Of a stretch of 53,279 bases of DNA, positions 25,354 through 34,963 are shown piece after piece (position 1 is the first letter of the stretch; the number at the start of each line of letters is the position of its first letter). Both the position numbers and the translations under genes were made by a program. This DNA is from DAOUMU01 sp034409055 (GTDB taxonomy: Bacteria > Chloroflexota > Anaerolineae > 4572-78 > J111). The DNA is taken from NCBI GenBank assembly GCA_034409055.1, contig DAOUMU010000039.1:1-53279 (forward strand). Direction: 5' to 3'. A model generated the notes under the pieces. The model did not search any database, had not been told where the DNA came from, and saw nothing but the letters and a program-made list of their open reading frames with translations.

Positions 25354-28278
25354 CTAGTTATCGTTCAATACACTCACTCCATTGTTAGTGCCGAACCATT
25401 TATGCCCCGTCTGATCAATGGCAATGGCATAAACTGCCTTACTGGCTAACCCATCGGCCGGTGCATAAGTTTTCCAGGTCTGATCGTCAAACTCGCTCAC
25501 CCCACCACCGGTAGCGAACCACTTGCGTCCTGCCTCGCCGATGGCAATGCCGTTTACATCATTGTGAACCAGGCCGTTAGCAGTGGTGTAAACGATGTAT
25601 GCATCGTCCTGCGGATCAAACTTGTTTACCCCGCCGTAATGAGTCCCGGCCCACACGTTCCCTGCGTCATCTATGGCTATGGCTTTGATACCACTGCCAT
25701 AAAACTTGTTGGTCCAAGTCTGACCATCAAACAGTTCTATTCTGCCAGAGGGGCCCCCGAAATTAATCCAGTAGTTGCCAGCCCAGACCTGTCCAGCTCG
25801 ATCAACGGCAACGGCCCGGGAGGGGTCGGAAGAGCGAATGAGCCAGGTTTGACCGTCAAACTCAGTCACGCCCCCCCTGGTGACGAGGTACTTATCATCT
25901 GAACTGCCGACCCAGATGTGCCCCCCTCGGTCAACGGCGATAGATCGAATTACTTGGTGGGCCAGGCCGTCGGCAATTGTATAAGTGGTCCAAGTTTGAC
26001 CATCAAATTTGCTAATCCCACCCATCGTGCCGAACCATGTCTGCCCTTTCTCATCGATGGCGATGGCATTGACTTCATTGTCGGCCAGACCGGTGGTCGT
26101 ATAAGTGGTCCAGGTTTGACCGTCAAACTTGCTCACCCCACCGCCCCAGGTACCAAACCAAATGTGCCCCATCTCATCAACCGTGATAATTGAGATGGTA
26201 TTGTGGGCTAAGCCATTTTCGATGGTGTAGGGGGTCCAGGTTTGACCATCAAACTCGTATGCCCCGCCAGTGGTGCCAAACCATTTGTGTCCCTCTGTGT
26301 CAACTGCGATGGCCAGACCACCTAAACCGGACCACTGATAAGTATCATGGATCGTGGACCAGGTTTGGCCATCAAACCCGCTCAAAAAACCGTAAGGTCC
26401 GTGTCCGCCAATTTGCGTCTCAGAGATCGCGAACCACTTAGTCCCGGTTTCATCCAGGGCAATTGCATGGACAGAGATGAGACTGGCCGCGGAGTCGGTG
26501 ACCATGCCATCGGCGATGGTGTAAGCGGTCCACGTCTCACCATCAAATTCACTTGCCCCCCCATCACCACCGGCCCAAACATGCCCGTTGTTGTCGATGA
26601 CGATAGCGCTGATCCGGTTGCTGGCCAAACCATTATCAGTGGTATAGGTGGTCCAAGTTTGACCATCGAACCTACCGACCCCGCCCCCCTCGGTACCAAG
26701 CCACAGGTGGCCAGTTTCATCGATAGCAATAGCCCGTACGAAGTTGTGAGGCAAGCCATCAGCGGGAGTGTAGTTGGTCCAAATTTGACCGTCAAATTTG
26801 CTTAACCCCCCAGCCGTACCGAACCACTTATGTTCAGCTTTATCTATAGCGATGGCATAGACATAGTCACTACCCAATCCGTCAGCACTGGTATAGGTAT
26901 GCCATATTTGACCATCAAACTCACTGACTCCCCTGCCTCGTTCACCAAATCCAAACCACTTATGCCCGGCTTGATCAAGGGCCATTGTTTGGACATAGTT
27001 ACTGGCCAGACCGTCGGCGTCAGTGGTATAGTTGGTCCAGGTCTGACCATCAAACTTACTGGCCCCATTAGCCGTGCCAAACCACTTGTGCCCGGCTTGG
27101 TCAATGGTTATGGCCCGTATCTCGTTGTGGGCTGGGCCACCGGTTGTAGTGTAGGTACGCCACGTTTGACCATCATACTCGCTCACCCCGCCGCCCCAGG
27201 TGCCGAACCAGACCTGTCCGGCTTCATCAGCCACAATGGCTCGAACGTCGTTATGGGCTAAACCATCGGCTGCCGTGTAGGTGCGCCAGGTTTGGCCGTC
27301 AAATTCACTGACCCCAATGCCAACTTTGGGGCTATAACGCGGACTGGCGATGAGACCAAACCACATATGTCCGGCCCCATCGACGGCTATGGTAGAGATA
27401 GAGTTGCTGCCCAGGCCATCTGTGGTCGTATAGGTGGACCAGGCTTTGCGCAGGGTTTGGCCGTCGAACTTACTAACGCCAGCGTGATCCCAAGCATCAT
27501 ACCCCACCCACATATGTCCTGCTTTATCAAAAGCAATGGTCTGGATATTGTGGCTGGCTAAGCCATCTTCGGTGGTGTAGGTCAGCCAAGTTTGGCCATC
27601 AAATCGGTTCATACCATTTCTGGTGCCAAACCATTTACGTCCGTTTCTGTCAATGGCAATAATATTAACTTGGTCGTGCGCCAGGCCATCAGCCGTGGTA
27701 TAGGTACGCCAGGTTTGCCCATCAAACTCACTCACACCTTTACTGGTACCAACCCAGACGTGGCCTGCTTCATCGACAGCAATGGTTAAAACGCGGTTAT
27801 CTGCCAGGCCGTCTTCGACGGTGTAGGTCGTCCACCTTTGACCGTCAAACACGCTGACACCATCACCAGCGTGGTCGAAGCCTGCCCAAACTTGTCCTAA
27901 CTGGTCGATAGCAATGGTCTGAACGTTATTGCTGGCCAGTCCATCGACAGCGGTGTACTTTATATAATTGCCATCGGTGCGGTTCCAGCGTACCACACCG
28001 CCACTGGTGCCAGCCCAGATGTAATCGTCGTCCACGGTCAGGGTATTTACGTAGTTGCCGTTGGTGTAGTTGCGCCAAACGTCTTCGGTTTCAGCCACTG
28101 TATCCGGGATAGCCATTGTGTGGGTGATTGATGACGTTGGCGAGAGGGTGGCAGTGCCGGTTGGAGGCAAAGTGACCGTAGCGACCGACATAGGCATCGG
28201 GGGAGTGGTTGCAGGTATATCAAGCGGATAGACTAATAGAAACAAGCCTAAGATAGTAGTAAAGCTAAAAATCTTCAT
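25354..28278 (-). CDS. Secreted beta-propeller of about 20 near-identical Reg_prop repeats
   Basis: From ATG 28278 the protein has about 974 residues. It starts with a signal peptide (KIFSFTTILGLFLLVYP) and a Thr/Pro linker, followed by about 20 repeats of 40-50 residues. Each carries FDGQTW, YTTADGLAHN and AIAIDxxGHxWFGT. These are two-component-regulator propeller repeats, which normally form the sensor of hybrid histidine kinases such as those for glycans. No kinase, membrane anchor or output domain is present, so this is a free-standing secreted propeller. The repeats are also similar at DNA level, suggesting recent expansion or gene conversion. An in-frame TTG extension to 28380 exists but lacks a signal sequence at its start. 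Confidence 0.9.
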   Translation of the reverse strand: MKIFSFTTILGLFLLVYPLDIPATTPPMPMSVATVTLPPTGTATLSPTSSITHTMAIPDTVAETEDVWRNYTNGNYVNTLTVDDDYIWAGTSGGVVRWNRTDGNYIKYTAVDGLASNNVQTIAIDQLGQVWAGFDHAGDGVSVFDGQRWTTYTVEDGLADNRVLTIAVDEAGHVWVGTSKGVSEFDGQTWRTYTTADGLAHDQVNIIAIDRNGRKWFGTRNGMNRFDGQTWLTYTTEDGLASHNIQTIAFDKAGHMWVGYDAWDHAGVSKFDGQTLRKAWSTYTTTDGLGSNSISTIAVDGAGHMWFGLIASPRYSPKVGIGVSEFDGQTWRTYTAADGLAHNDVRAIVADEAGQVWFGTWGGGVSEYDGQTWRTYTTTGGPAHNEIRAITIDQAGHKWFGTANGASKFDGQTWTNYTTDADGLASNYVQTMALDQAGHKWFGFGERGRGVSEFDGQIWHTYTSADGLGSDYVYAIAIDKAEHKWFGTAGGLSKFDGQIWTNYTPADGLPHNFVRAIAIDETGHLWLGTEGGGVGRFDGQTWTTYTTDNGLASNRISAIVIDNNGHVWAGGDGGASEFDGETWTAYTIADGMVTDSAASLISVHAIALDETGTKWFAISETQIGGHGPYGFLSGFDGQTWSTIHDTYQWSGLGGLAIAVDTEGHKWFGTTGGAYEFDGQTWTPYTIENGLAHNTISIITVDEMGHIWFGTWGGGVSKFDGQTWTTYTTTGLADNEVNAIAIDEKGQTWFGTMGGISKFDGQTWTTYTIADGLAHQVIRSIAVDRGGHIWVGSSDDKYLVTRGGVTEFDGQTWLIRSSDPSRAVAVDRAGQVWAGNYWINFGGPSGRIELFDGQTWTNKFYGSGIKAIAIDDAGNVWAGTHYGGVNKFDPQDDAYIVYTTANGLVHNDVNGIAIGEAGRKWFATGGGVSEFDDQTWKTYAPADGLASKAVYAIAIDQTGHKWFGTNNGVSVLNDN

Positions 28279-28491
28279 CTCTTTTTCTTCAAAAGGATTT
28301 TTTGTTGTATTCGACTGTTCCAGATATTCATATTTGTCTGTGTCTAGTATAACTCTTTTTATGATTAAATGTTTGACCAAGCTTTGACCAGAGTTTGACT
28401 GGTGTATATCTGTGAACGACGTCGGTTGCGGCTTGGCCGTGCTATGTTATAATACGTCCCTTGCGAATTGAAAGAAGGAATGGAGACACGC

Positions 28492-30096
28492 ATGAATCGA
28501 ATAATTTTGATATTTGTGGTGATTGCCACTATAAGCCTGACTGCCTGTAGCAACGCTGCCACGCCGGAGAATGCCATCGCCGTCGCCGCGGAGGTAACCC
28601 AGACAGCCACTCTCTCCCCCACCGTCTCGATCCCGACAGCGACGCCAACCGAAGTGCTACCCACGGCCACTGTTACCCGGCCACCCACCAGCCCTCCGGC
28701 CACCCCCACTCCTATCCCTTCTCCGACACCCACCCCGCACATTTACATTGTGCAACAGTTCGACACGTTGTTCGGTCTGGCCATTGAGTTCGACACCACC
28801 ATCGATGCCCTGGTGGCGGCGAACGGTATCGAAGATAAGAATTTCTTGCTAATAGGGCAGGAACTGATTATTCCTCCCTCAACAGAGGTGCAGACGGCTG
28901 CGCCGGTTGCCCAAACGACCTCTGATACCGAACAAATAAGCTCTTCGGTCGCTGAATCAACCCCCATCACCACCACTACCATCACGACATCCACCAACCC
29001 GCCCCAAGTGAACGAGGCGGAAGTCATCACCGCTGACCAGTCCCAAACCAACGCAGCCGAAGTGGCTGCCGCAACCGGACCGACGACCACGGACCCTGCT
29101 CCCCCGGCTGCCACCCCGTCCCCAGTTCCGGTCAGCGGTCCGCCACCGCCGGCCATCACTCATCCCGCCCACATCAACCCGCTGACCGGTCTGCCCGTGG
29201 ATGACCCGGCCAAGTTGCAACGCCGCCCGTTGATGGTACGGATTGGTAATGACGTTGGTGCTCGGGTATCCCAGGTGGGGCTTAACAGCACCGATATGGT
29301 TTACGAAGAGATTACCGAATGGTGGGTGACCCGCTTTACAGCCATTTTTCTGGCCGAAACCCCCGATACGGTTGGCCCGGTCCGATCTGCCCGCTTGATT
29401 AACGTCCAACTGGTGCCTCAATACCAGGGAGCGCTGGCTCACTCCGGCGGTTCCGACCCGGTCCGCTGGGAGATTTCGCAAGCGCCTCTCGCCAACCTGG
29501 ATGAGTATTATAATCCCTCTCCCTACTTTTACCGGCCCAACGAGGGTTGGCAAACGCGCCTGGCCATCGACGCCCAGGCGGCCCGTGACTATATGGCGGC
29601 TAAAGGTCTTGATGCCCCCGTCGCGCTACACGGTTTTCCTTTCAGTGATACCATTGAGGGGGGTGAGCCGGGCGAACACATCTACATCCCCTATCCCCAG
29701 GCCACCAGTTTCACCGAGTGGCATTACGATGCGGCCAGCGGCAAATATCTACGTTGGATTAACGGCTCGCCTCTCTATGACGTCAGCAGTGGCCAGGTGG
29801 CTGCCACCAACGTTATCGTCTACTTTGCCGAACACCAGGCCACAGACATTGTGGAAGACTCCAACGGGGCTACTTCCATCCGACCTATCATCAACGGCCA
29901 GGGTCCGGCCTGGTTCTTCCGAGATGGTAAGCTGAACAAAGGCTTCTGGCAAACCGACGGCACACGCACGCCTTACTTTGCTTATGAGGATGGCCGCCCT
30001 TACTCCCTCAAACCGGGTAATACCTGGGTTGAAGTGGTTCCCACCTATTTCACGATTGGACTGAACAGCGCGGATGAGGCCAGTTCACGTCCGTAA
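28492..30096 (+). CDS. LysM-DUF3048 lipoprotein (YerB-like)
   Basis: About 534 residues from ATG 28492, with GGAG six bases upstream. The signal peptide ends in a lipobox with C19 (ISLTAC). A Thr/Pro tether leads to a LysM peptidoglycan-binding domain at about 85-130 (YIVQQFDTLFGLA, LLIGQELIIP), then another low-complexity linker. A DUF3048 domain fills about 225-525 (NPLTGLPVDDP, RPLMVRIGND, VGPVRSARL, AHSGGSDP). YerB-type DUF3048 proteins are extracytoplasmic with unknown enzymatic role. The gene diverges from the propeller gene and leads a three-gene set of envelope proteins. Confidence 0.92.
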   Translation: MNRIILIFVVIATISLTACSNAATPENAIAVAAEVTQTATLSPTVSIPTATPTEVLPTATVTRPPTSPPATPTPIPSPTPTPHIYIVQQFDTLFGLAIEFDTTIDALVAANGIEDKNFLLIGQELIIPPSTEVQTAAPVAQTTSDTEQISSSVAESTPITTTTITTSTNPPQVNEAEVITADQSQTNAAEVAAATGPTTTDPAPPAATPSPVPVSGPPPPAITHPAHINPLTGLPVDDPAKLQRRPLMVRIGNDVGARVSQVGLNSTDMVYEEITEWWVTRFTAIFLAETPDTVGPVRSARLINVQLVPQYQGALAHSGGSDPVRWEISQAPLANLDEYYNPSPYFYRPNEGWQTRLAIDAQAARDYMAAKGLDAPVALHGFPFSDTIEGGEPGEHIYIPYPQATSFTEWHYDAASGKYLRWINGSPLYDVSSGQVAATNVIVYFAEHQATDIVEDSNGATSIRPIINGQGPAWFFRDGKLNKGFWQTDGTRTPYFAYEDGRPYSLKPGNTWVEVVPTYFTIGLNSADEASSRP

Positions 30097-30146
30097 TACG
30101 CTCCAGTTGGACATCCGTGCCGTTCGATGCTATCATGTTGCTTCTG

Positions 30147-31808
30147 ATGAAACATTACCGGCGATATTCGACATCTCACCGCGCCGCGGGAGTGGCCTTA
30201 CTCCTGGCGGCGATTTTAATCACCGCCTGCGCCATAGACGCCGCGCCAACGCCCACTTCTGTGGGGTCAGTTATTACCTCCCCCACCTCACCGACCAACA
30301 CCGCTACACCCGTTTCCCCTACTTCTACCACCATTCCAGCCCCGATTGCCACCAAGCCTCGGTCTACTGCCACATCTACTTCTACTCGAAAACTGCCCTC
30401 ACCTACGGCCGTCCCGACTAGAGCTGTTAGTTCGGCTCAAAAGACGCCAGCACCTACCAAGGAATCGACAGAGAAGATGGGTACTCAAGCTACGGGTGCA
30501 TCCACCGTGAAGGTTTACGAAACTACCATTACCTTGCCCACTTACCCGATTAAAGATTACCTGGCGGAGCAAATTGACCCCCTTTATAACCTTGAGGCAT
30601 TTTATTTTAACCGGTCCGAGTATGAATCTGCGGCTCCCACCCCCACCCCTGTTGACTACCGGGGTGTTGTCCTGGAAAACGCCTATTTACGTCTGACTTT
30701 CCTGCCAGAATTGGGAGGACGCCTCTACAGTGCCGTGGTCAAAGCGACGGCAGAGGAGATATTTTATCACAACCCGGTGGTCAAGCCATCACGCTATGGC
30801 GTGTTACAGCCAGCAGAAGCCAACTGGTGGCTGGCCACAGGGGGGATGGAGTGGGCTTATCCCACCCAGGAGCATGGCTATCGCTGGGGCGTTCCCTGGG
30901 ATTACAGCGTCACTCGATCCACCACCGGGGCTACGATCACCTTAACTGATATGGCTCCTGGCCGGGTGGGGGTCGCCGTAGAGGTCACCTTGCCCGCGAA
31001 TAGTGCTGCTTTTACCGTGACTCCCAAACTGGTCAATGCCGGGCCGGATACGGTGCCTGTTCAATTTTGGCTCAATGCCGCTCTGGCCCTGGCCCCTGGC
31101 TCGATGTCGCTCGATACGCAGTTTATTGTGCCGGTCAATAGAATCACTGTGCATAGCCGGGGTGAGGCCGGCTGGACCGTGCCTGGCGCTCACCAGGAGG
31201 CGCCATGGCCGTTGGTGGGCGAAACTGATTTGCGAAATTATCGTCAGTGGGCCAACTACCTGGGCTTTTTTATCCCCAACATGGAGGCCCCCTTTATAGG
31301 GGCTTACAATCCCGAGACGAATCTGGGCATCGTCCGTCTCATTGAACCGGGCGCGGTACCTGGTAACAAACTTTTTGCCTTTGGCCGGGCTTTTCCCGAC
31401 CGCAGCTATACCGACAACGGCTCTCAATATTTTGAAATCTGGGGGGGAGCCAACACTGGCTTCTGGCCGGAGGACGATGTCCCTGTACCCGGTGGCGGCA
31501 AGCTGCAATGGCAAGAGCATTGGTGGCCTTTGGCCGGGTTGGGCGGCATCACCTGGGCCAACCAGCGCGCTGCCATTTATGTCAATCGCTCGAACAACAC
31601 TTATGAGCTTTCGACCCTGGTTTCACGCTCCAGGCAAGTCACGTTGACAGTTCTGGCCGGAGAGACACCTATATTCACCGAATCTTTTGCCGCTAACCCG
31701 GCCAGGCCCTGGCAAGGGCAATTTCCTGTCTCTGACAAGCCGATTCGAATTCAGCTTATGGATGATAGCGGAACCAGCTTATTAAATTATCAACTAAGCT
31801 ATGACTGA
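30147..31808 (+). CDS. DUF5107 domain lipoprotein
   Basis: About 553 residues from ATG 30147 (ATG 30135 and GTG 30117 are also in frame). The signal peptide is followed by a lipobox ending ITAC (C28) and a Thr/Pro/Ser linker to about residue 120. The main domain matches the start of DUF5107 proteins: VLENAYLRLTFLPELGGRLY, then EIFYHNPVVKP and a GGMEWAYPT segment. In other bacteria this domain often sits ahead of TPR repeats and may have a mutarotase-like sugar-binding fold. Here no TPR follows. It lies 50 bp after the DUF3048 gene and overlaps the next gene by 8 bp, so the three are probably co-expressed. Confidence 0.82.
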   Translation: MKHYRRYSTSHRAAGVALLLAAILITACAIDAAPTPTSVGSVITSPTSPTNTATPVSPTSTTIPAPIATKPRSTATSTSTRKLPSPTAVPTRAVSSAQKTPAPTKESTEKMGTQATGASTVKVYETTITLPTYPIKDYLAEQIDPLYNLEAFYFNRSEYESAAPTPTPVDYRGVVLENAYLRLTFLPELGGRLYSAVVKATAEEIFYHNPVVKPSRYGVLQPAEANWWLATGGMEWAYPTQEHGYRWGVPWDYSVTRSTTGATITLTDMAPGRVGVAVEVTLPANSAAFTVTPKLVNAGPDTVPVQFWLNAALALAPGSMSLDTQFIVPVNRITVHSRGEAGWTVPGAHQEAPWPLVGETDLRNYRQWANYLGFFIPNMEAPFIGAYNPETNLGIVRLIEPGAVPGNKLFAFGRAFPDRSYTDNGSQYFEIWGGANTGFWPEDDVPVPGGGKLQWQEHWWPLAGLGGITWANQRAAIYVNRSNNTYELSTLVSRSRQVTLTVLAGETPIFTESFAANPARPWQGQFPVSDKPIRIQLMDDSGTSLLNYQLSYD

Positions 31809-34050
31809 AGAATTTACTATACAATGTGAAAGCTGCGGCACCATCTATAGCCATCTGGAGGAGGTATGTCCTTACTGTGGTCAGCCTCAACCAGGTCTGC
31901 TTGATGATGATCTGCCGTTTGAAGAAACATACTACGACGACCTGCCGCCAGAAGGTGACCTCCCCCCAGACCAGAATGATCTCTTGCCGGACGATGATTA
32001 TGCTCAATATCCGGCTGACGTATCCCCAGCTACCGGATCCCTGGCTCCCATAGACGAGGTGGATGGCGAGGATCAGTATCTGGGCCCGGTGGACGATCCC
32101 CTGGCCGATGATGACATCTTTGCGGTGGCCGAAGAGGAATGGCCGGCAACATACGACAGGTATGACGAACTGTATGACGAGTATGATGAACCATACGACA
32201 GGTATGACGTGCCTGACGACTATGACGAATTTGAACTTGATGAGCCAGAAGTTAACCCCCGTCGTTTCACAAGGCGACGCTTGGTGCTGGGTTGTCTGGG
32301 GCTGTTTCTGTGCCTTGGTCTTTTTTATGGTGGGATTGGATTGTTAGGTGCCTATCACGGCTTACAAGAACGTGTTCAACTGACCCAAACAGAAGCTGAA
32401 CTCCATTATCAGAAGGGACAAGAGCATCTGGCTAACAACTCGCTCGAACTGGCCATTGCCGAGTTTGAACTGGCCCTCAGACTCAATCCAAACTTTCTGG
32501 CCGCCCGAGAAGCCTTACGCGAAGCCCAGCGTATCTCCCTGAGCCAACCGACTCCCACCTCTGAAACCCGTTCGGCGGCAGCGGCTTCTGTCTTAGCCAC
32601 TGCTGAAACGCAGATGGCTCAAGAAAGTTGGGCTGAGGCTACGGAAACACTCTTACAAGTGCGTGAGCTTGATTCTGACTACCAGGCCGCGCATGTGTCT
32701 GAATTACTTTACCAGGCTAATTATGAACTCGGCCTGCAACTAACCAGCCCAGACCAGATCGAGGAAGCCGTATTGGCTTTTGAACGGGCCTTGGCTGAGC
32801 GGCCTGACGATACGCAGGTCACCGTCCAATTGGCGAGAGCGTTACTTTATCTGGAAGGCAAAGACGCTGCCCAAAATGACTATGAGAAAGCCGCTAAGGC
32901 TTTCAGCCAGCTTTATCGGGAAGATGACAGTTACCTGGATGTAAAACAGCGCTTGTTTCAGGCTTATGAGGCGTTTGGGGATGAATTACTGGATCAGGAA
33001 GCCTGGTGCCTGGCCGAAGCACAGTATGCTGAAGCAATCCGCTTGCAGTCTGAGGCTGTGGTGCAAGCCAAAGCCGAGACGAGCAACAAGCGTTGTCAGG
33101 AATCGGCCCTGGCCCAGGCCACCGGTTCCCCCCCACGACCGCAAGCAACAGGGACGCCCGCTACGAACAGTCCTGCCTCTAGCCTCGATACTGGTGCCGA
33201 TGCTCCGATCACAGCCACCACCTCGGTCGAACCCGCAACACCTGGCGGTGGCTCTATTCTTTTCTCTGCCTTTAACCCTAACGAGTCCTATTGGGAAATT
33301 TTATCCGTGCCGGTCAGGGGTGGTTCCCCCAGGGTGTTGGCCACCAGTGGCATCATGCCTTCTGTTAGCCCGAATGGACGGTTATTGATATATCACTCCA
33401 ACTTGATCGAAGCCGAGGGCTTTCATTTGTTAGATTTGACCAGCGGGGAAGACAGCCGTATAACCCAATTGGGGTACCACATTTTACCTCGTTGGGGAGG
33501 GGATAACAATCAATTCTTATTTGTGGCCCAAGACCCGGCCACAAATCGCTGGCAAATTCACCTGGGGTTTGCCGATGGTAAAGGCGAACCGCTTATTTTG
33601 AGAGACGGTCGTACGCCGGATTGGTCACCTGACAACAGCCTGATTGCCTGCCAGGGCACCGATGCGCAGGGCAATAATCCGGGTATCTATATCGTCCCCT
33701 TCAACGGCGGTGAGGTCACACGTTTGACCAATCACGAAAGCGATCGCATGCCTAAATTTTCGCCTGATGGCTCGCAATTGGCTTTCATGTCCACTCGAAA
33801 TGGCAATTGGGACATTTACACAGTCAGCGTTCAAGGCAGTGCCCCTCGTCAGATTACAACCGCCCCCGGCAATGATGGCCTGCCGGTCTGGTCTCCCGAT
33901 GGTTCACAAATCGCTTACGTTTCAGATGCGGGTGGCAGTTGGGCCATCTATGTCATCAATGCAGCGGGCGGCAAGCCGGCCAGAGTGATAGAATGGGATG
34001 GCAGTAACCGATCCGATTGGCTGTTAGCCCAAATTTGGTGGGCACGCTAG
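31801..34050 (+). CDS. Zinc-ribbon / TPR / PD40 transmembrane protein
   Basis: The 749-residue protein has an N-terminal four-cysteine zinc ribbon (C9, C12, C23, C26) and a very acidic Asp/Tyr-rich stretch (about 35-150, DEYDEPYDRYD). One membrane helix lies at about 160-185. TPR-like helices (about 200-420), a Thr/Pro linker, and a TolB-like PD40 beta-propeller (about 475-730, with SPDGSQLAFMS and WSPDGSQIAYVS repeats) follow. The ribbon should be cytoplasmic and the propeller outside. It ends with the same kind of SPDG blades as the FHA protein at 43078-45138. Function unknown. Signal transfer across the membrane is a guess from the layout. Confidence 0.85.
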   Translation: MTEEFTIQCESCGTIYSHLEEVCPYCGQPQPGLLDDDLPFEETYYDDLPPEGDLPPDQNDLLPDDDYAQYPADVSPATGSLAPIDEVDGEDQYLGPVDDPLADDDIFAVAEEEWPATYDRYDELYDEYDEPYDRYDVPDDYDEFELDEPEVNPRRFTRRRLVLGCLGLFLCLGLFYGGIGLLGAYHGLQERVQLTQTEAELHYQKGQEHLANNSLELAIAEFELALRLNPNFLAAREALREAQRISLSQPTPTSETRSAAAASVLATAETQMAQESWAEATETLLQVRELDSDYQAAHVSELLYQANYELGLQLTSPDQIEEAVLAFERALAERPDDTQVTVQLARALLYLEGKDAAQNDYEKAAKAFSQLYREDDSYLDVKQRLFQAYEAFGDELLDQEAWCLAEAQYAEAIRLQSEAVVQAKAETSNKRCQESALAQATGSPPRPQATGTPATNSPASSLDTGADAPITATTSVEPATPGGGSILFSAFNPNESYWEILSVPVRGGSPRVLATSGIMPSVSPNGRLLIYHSNLIEAEGFHLLDLTSGEDSRITQLGYHILPRWGGDNNQFLFVAQDPATNRWQIHLGFADGKGEPLILRDGRTPDWSPDNSLIACQGTDAQGNNPGIYIVPFNGGEVTRLTNHESDRMPKFSPDGSQLAFMSTRNGNWDIYTVSVQGSAPRQITTAPGNDGLPVWSPDGSQIAYVSDAGGSWAIYVINAAGGKPARVIEWDGSNRSDWLLAQIWWAR

Positions 34051-34051
34051 T

Positions 34052-34080
34052 TTGATTTTTACAGGAGTTTAGATTATACT
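34052..34080 (+). promoter_or_regulatory. Sigma70-like promoter for the tRNA-Pro gene
   Basis: TTGATT (34052-34057) and TATACT (34075-34080) are 17 bp apart, upstream of the tRNA at 34141. Confidence 0.6.
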
Positions 34081-34140
34081 AATCAACGAAATGAAGGGAG
34101 AAAATTTTCATCCCTCTTTCATCCTTCATCCCCTTAATTT

Positions 34141-34215
34141 CGGGGTGTAGCTCAGCCCGGTCAGAGCGCTTGCTTTGGGAGTAAGAGGCCGGCGGTTCAA
34201 ATCCGCCCACCCCGA
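34141..34215 (+). tRNA. tRNA-Pro (TGG)
   Basis: A complete cloverleaf of 75 bases. Acceptor arms CGGGGTG and CACCCCG pair. The anticodon stem CTTGC/GTAAG holds the loop TTTGGGA with anticodon TGG. The T arm is GGCGG-TTCAAAT-CCGCC. The discriminator base is A and CCA is not encoded. It has its own promoter and terminator. Confidence 0.96.
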
Positions 34216-34241
34216 CTGAAAACAGGATGCTACTTGCATAG

Positions 34242-34264
34242 AGGAGCTTTTGGCTCCTTTTTTA
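34242..34264 (+). terminator. Rho-independent terminator after tRNA-Pro
   Basis: The stem AGGAGC/GCTCCT with a five-base loop is followed by seven T residues. Confidence 0.85.
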
Positions 34265-34296
34265 TTGTTGACGACATAAATGAACGACGTTTCTGA

Positions 34297-34326
34297 TTGG
34301 CTTTGATGACATTTATCAGGTATACT
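34297..34326 (+). promoter_or_regulatory. Candidate promoter of the response regulator gene
   Basis: TTGGCT (34297-34302) and TATACT (34321-34326) are 18 bp apart, followed by GGGGGAG and the ATG at 34372. Confidence 0.4.
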
Positions 34327-34371
34327 TAATGAGGGGTGCAGTCAATTGTAGTCATATCTGGGGGGAGTTTT

Positions 34372-34761
34372 ATGAATGGTAATATAGCTTCTCTTCGTGT
34401 TCTGTATGTTGAAGATGAAAAAGAAGTGCAGTTCCCCATAGCCCAAATGTTGGAGTTATTGGGCTATGATGTGGCCTGTGCTAATAATGGTAAAGCAGGG
34501 GTGGAAAAAGCCGAGAGTTGGAACCCGGATATCATCCTGATGGATGTACGCATGCCGGTCATGGATGGTCCTGAAGCCATCCGTATCTTACGCAGCAACC
34601 CTGCTACGGAAAACATTCCCGTTTTTGTGTTATCGGCTTACACAGACGCTAAAACACGCGCCTCCTGTGAAGAGGCCGGCGCCAATGGCTTCTTTTCCAA
34701 ACCACTTGACATTGACAGAGTTGACGCAGTGCTTAAAAAAATGTTCAAAGAGCGGGCTTAG
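34372..34761 (+). CDS. Single-domain response regulator (CheY-like receiver)
   Basis: The lone receiver of 129 residues runs from ATG 34372, chosen because GGGGGGAG lies just upstream. An in-frame GTG at 34336 would add 12 residues. It keeps the acidic pocket E14-D15, the acceptor D58 in ILMDVRMP, the switch serine in VFVLSAYTD and the lysine in FFSKPLD. There is no DNA-binding domain and no kinase beside it, so it must pair with a kinase elsewhere. It stands alone between two tRNA loci. Confidence 0.93.
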   Translation: MNGNIASLRVLYVEDEKEVQFPIAQMLELLGYDVACANNGKAGVEKAESWNPDIILMDVRMPVMDGPEAIRILRSNPATENIPVFVLSAYTDAKTRASCEEAGANGFFSKPLDIDRVDAVLKKMFKERA

Positions 34762-34837
34762 GCCTTAGACTTTGGCTTGCCATAAGCTCATCGGAACTCA
34801 TCCAAACGTACCAAGCGATAGCCTTAACATCCAAAAC

Positions 34838-34866
34838 TTTACACTTTAGACTAATTTGAATATAAT
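34838..34866 (+). promoter_or_regulatory. Strong sigma70-like promoter for the tRNA-Gly/tRNA-CAT pair
   Basis: TTTACA (34838-34843) and a perfect TATAAT (34861-34866) are separated by 17 bp. The tRNA begins 12 bp beyond the -10 box. Confidence 0.75.
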
Positions 34867-34878
34867 ATATCTTATCAT

Positions 34879-34949
34879 GCGGGCATAGCTTAGGGGTAAA
34901 GCCCTGGCCTTCCAAGCCAGTTACACGGGTTCGAATCCCGTTGCCCGCT
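34879..34949 (+). tRNA. tRNA-Gly (TCC)
   Basis: A 71-base cloverleaf: acceptor GCGGGCA/TGCCCGC, anticodon stem CTGGC/GCCAG with loop CTTCCAA (anticodon TCC), and T arm ACGGG-TTCGAAT-CCCGT. CCA is not encoded. A run of T follows directly, then 14 bases to the next tRNA. Confidence 0.96.
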
Positions 34950-34963
34950 TTTTTTCTATGATT

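Noticed and set aside
25564..27789. Several long plus-strand open frames opposite the propeller gene
   Set aside because: They are antisense to the repeats, share the repeat period and have no ribosome-binding sites or recognisable domains.
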